From Bdellovibrionales bacterium RBG_16_40_8 (GTDB lineage Bacteria; Bdellovibrionota; Bdellovibrionia; Bdellovibrionales; UBA1609): a DNA stretch of 6,276 bases. Numbering within the stretch: position 1 is the stretch's first letter; every line of letters starts with the position of its first letter. Both the position numbers and the translations under genes were made by a program. Positions 5,697 through 6,276 of the stretch are shown here, one piece after another. The notes under the pieces were generated by a model. That model was not told the DNA's origin and made no database searches. It was given only the letters and a program-made list of their open reading frames with translations. The DNA lies in contig MEPT01000029.1 of the NCBI GenBank assembly GCA_001769925.1, positions 2,736-9,011 on the forward strand, read 5' to 3'.

Positions 5697-5735
5697 TGGT
5701 GACCACAGCAAGGATCGAACTTGCGGCCCACGGCT
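5697..5735 (-). pseudogene. 3' half of a tRNA (T-arm, acceptor 3' strand, CCA), 5' half missing
   Basis: Read on the - strand, 5724-5708 gives GCAAG-TTCGATC-CTTGC, a perfect 5-bp T-stem with a canonical 7-base TTCRANY-type loop. It continues into a 7-base acceptor strand TGTGGTC, discriminator A and encoded CCA (5699-5697). Upstream, GGGCC fits a 5-base variable loop (G46, C48) and GCCGT fits the 3' anticodon stem. Beyond that, the anticodon loop and 5' half do not fold: no GACCACA partner for the acceptor and no D-arm are found nearby. The break at about the anticodon loop is the usual extent of tRNA att cores used by integrases. Identity of the parent tRNA is uncertain. Confidence 0.65.
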
Positions 5736-5752
5736 GGCCTTTAATTACACCC

Positions 5753-5804
5753 GCATCGAAGTTCATATGCCGCAAGTCACTTATTCTCATGAACTCGGCG
5801 ATGC
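5753..5804. repeat. Two-stage inverted repeat (stable imperfect hairpin)
   Basis: GCATCG (5753-5758) pairs with CGATGC (5799-5804), and GTTCAT (5761-5766) pairs with ATGAAC (5789-5794), separated by a small AA/TCGG internal loop. The 22-base apical loop includes GCCGCAAGT (5769-5777), which is perfectly complementary to ACTTGCGGC (5719-5727) in the neighbouring tRNA fragment. There is no T-tract, so it is not a standard terminator. Function is unknown. Confidence 0.55.
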
Positions 5805-5842
5805 AGCTTAGAAACGAATCGGGTTTTTAGGTAAAGTAAAAG

Positions 5843-6178
5843 TTGCTAGGGCGCAACGTCTTCTTTAAAATTCAGTCGTTGTCAGGGCATTTGGATTTTT
5901 CAAAAATATCAAACCGTGAACGTGCGGTAAGTGTGGACACTGAAGATGCGCGATTAACAAGAGTGCGGCGTGGGAATCTTGGAACCTGTCGTGACTTAAG
6001 AGGTGGTGTTTGGGAGTTGAAAATTGATTTGGAACCAGGTTACCGCATTTATTTTGGATTGTATGGTGAGACCGTGGTTGTGCTTCTTCATGGCGGCGAT
6101 AAGGGTTCGCAAACACGCGATATTGAATTGGCGCATGAGTTTTGGGCTGAGTATTTAAATGATCTTAAATCCACTTAA
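5843..6178 (+). CDS. RelE/HigB-like addiction-module killer toxin, N-terminus doubtful
   Basis: The frame gives up to 111 residues from a TTG at 5843. From about residue 37 it matches the RelE-like 'addiction module killer protein' family: ARLTRVRRGNLG (36-47), GGVWELKIDLEPGYRIYF (54-71), then VVVLLHGGDKGSQTRDIELA (78-97). The GPGYRvYF and GGDKstQ..DI blocks are the signature of these mRNA-interferase toxins. The N-terminal part is atypical: the usual F..WL..LkDr segment appears as FSKISNRERA (19-28), without the conserved Trp. No ATG or GTG start exists, the in-frame TAA at 5837 limits extension, and only a weak AGG is upstream. A second candidate start is TTG 5891. Eleven bases separate its stop from the antitoxin ATG, and the stop lies within the antitoxin ribosome site. 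It may be functional, rearranged by the upstream junction, or decayed. Confidence 0.75.
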   Translation: MLGRNVFFKIQSLSGHLDFSKISNRERAVSVDTEDARLTRVRRGNLGTCRDLRGGVWELKIDLEPGYRIYFGLYGETVVVLLHGGDKGSQTRDIELAHEFWAEYLNDLKST

Positions 6179-6182
6179 GGAG
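6177..6182 (+). promoter_or_regulatory. Shine-Dalgarno of the second antitoxin
   Basis: AAGGAG sits 6 bases before the ATG at 6189 and overlaps the toxin stop codon (TAA 6176-6178), allowing coupled translation with strong antitoxin synthesis. Confidence 0.8.
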
Positions 6183-6188
6183 TTTTGT

Positions 6189-6276
6189 ATGGCTAGAAAA
6201 ATGAAAAGATATGAAGACAATCTTTTGGGGCGATTAAAAGATCAAGATTATGCCGTTGAATATTTAAACGCTGTTC
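6189..6276 (+). CDS. Addiction-module antitoxin, N-terminal fragment (cut by window end)
   Basis: Twenty-nine codons are visible before the window ends. The sequence MARKMKRYEDNLLGRLKD followed by DYAVEYLNAV matches the start of the small XRE-type 'addiction module antidote' proteins that follow RelE-like killer toxins. In those, a 'yeD.Ll..LkD...A.eYLnA.l' segment precedes the helix-turn-helix. The DNA-binding part lies outside the window. The AAGGAG site and the 10-bp gap to the toxin stop support a toxin-antitoxin operon. It is expected to neutralise the 5843-6178 product and to repress the pair. Identity rests on a short fragment plus context. Confidence 0.75.
   Translation, partial: MARKMKRYEDNLLGRLKDQDYAVEYLNAV

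Noticed and set aside
5697..5842. Integron attC site or CRISPR repeat
   Set aside because: No RYYYAAC/GTTRRRY pair bounding the hairpin and no regularly spaced repeats. The tRNA 3' half explains part of the symmetry.
5865..6116. - strand frame of 83 codons opposite the second toxin
   Set aside because: The + strand frame shows the RelE-like signature; the antisense frame shows none.

Overview
This window looks like a bacterial chromosome segment where a conserved housekeeping block meets an accessory patch. The sequence is moderately AT-rich, all convincing genes are on the + strand, and several start with good AGGAG-type ribosome binding sites. The order holB (tail) - tatD - gap - pgk - tpiA is bacterial. 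A small double-CxxC protein resembling, from memory, ones in Bdellovibrio-like bacteria hints at Bdellovibrionota or a related 'deltaproteobacterial' lineage. That placement is a low-confidence inference.

Region 1 (1-4012) is the core. It begins with the C-terminus of a probable DNA polymerase III delta' subunit, whose stop overlaps the start of a TatD-family metal-dependent DNase. A 70-bp A-rich spacer with three copies of an AAATTGG motif leads to gap, pgk and tpiA. These are packed as an operon: gap and pgk overlap by one base, and pgk and tpiA are 3 bp apart. Together they catalyse a continuous stretch of lower glycolysis/gluconeogenesis (DHAP to G3P to 1,3-bisphosphoglycerate to 3-phosphoglycerate). 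All catalytic residues I looked for are present.

Region 2 (4013-4972) is gene-poor. Two stretches of 300-400 bp flank one small probable zinc-ribbon protein (4414-4644). Its start region contains short repeats that can pair in alternative ways. A possible 43-residue ORF follows 4 bp later, and then a start-less ORF fragment.

Region 3 (4973-6276) holds two toxin-antitoxin modules in toxin-then-antitoxin order. The first is a HigB/Gp49-like toxin and an XRE-family HigA antitoxin, behind a promoter overlapped by an 8-6-8 bp palindrome. The toxin frame has an in-frame amber codon at codon 16 and is probably crippled, while the antitoxin looks intact. The second is a RelE/HigB-like 'addiction module killer' with no ATG start and an atypical N-terminus, followed by an antitoxin cut off by the window end. 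Between the modules, on the - strand, is the 3' half of a tRNA (T-arm, 3' acceptor strand, CCA) without its 5' half. It is the kind of scar left by integration into a tRNA gene. A strong imperfect hairpin lies next to it. Overall, the patch downstream of tpiA reads as a decaying accessory region with possibly inactive toxins and retained antitoxins.
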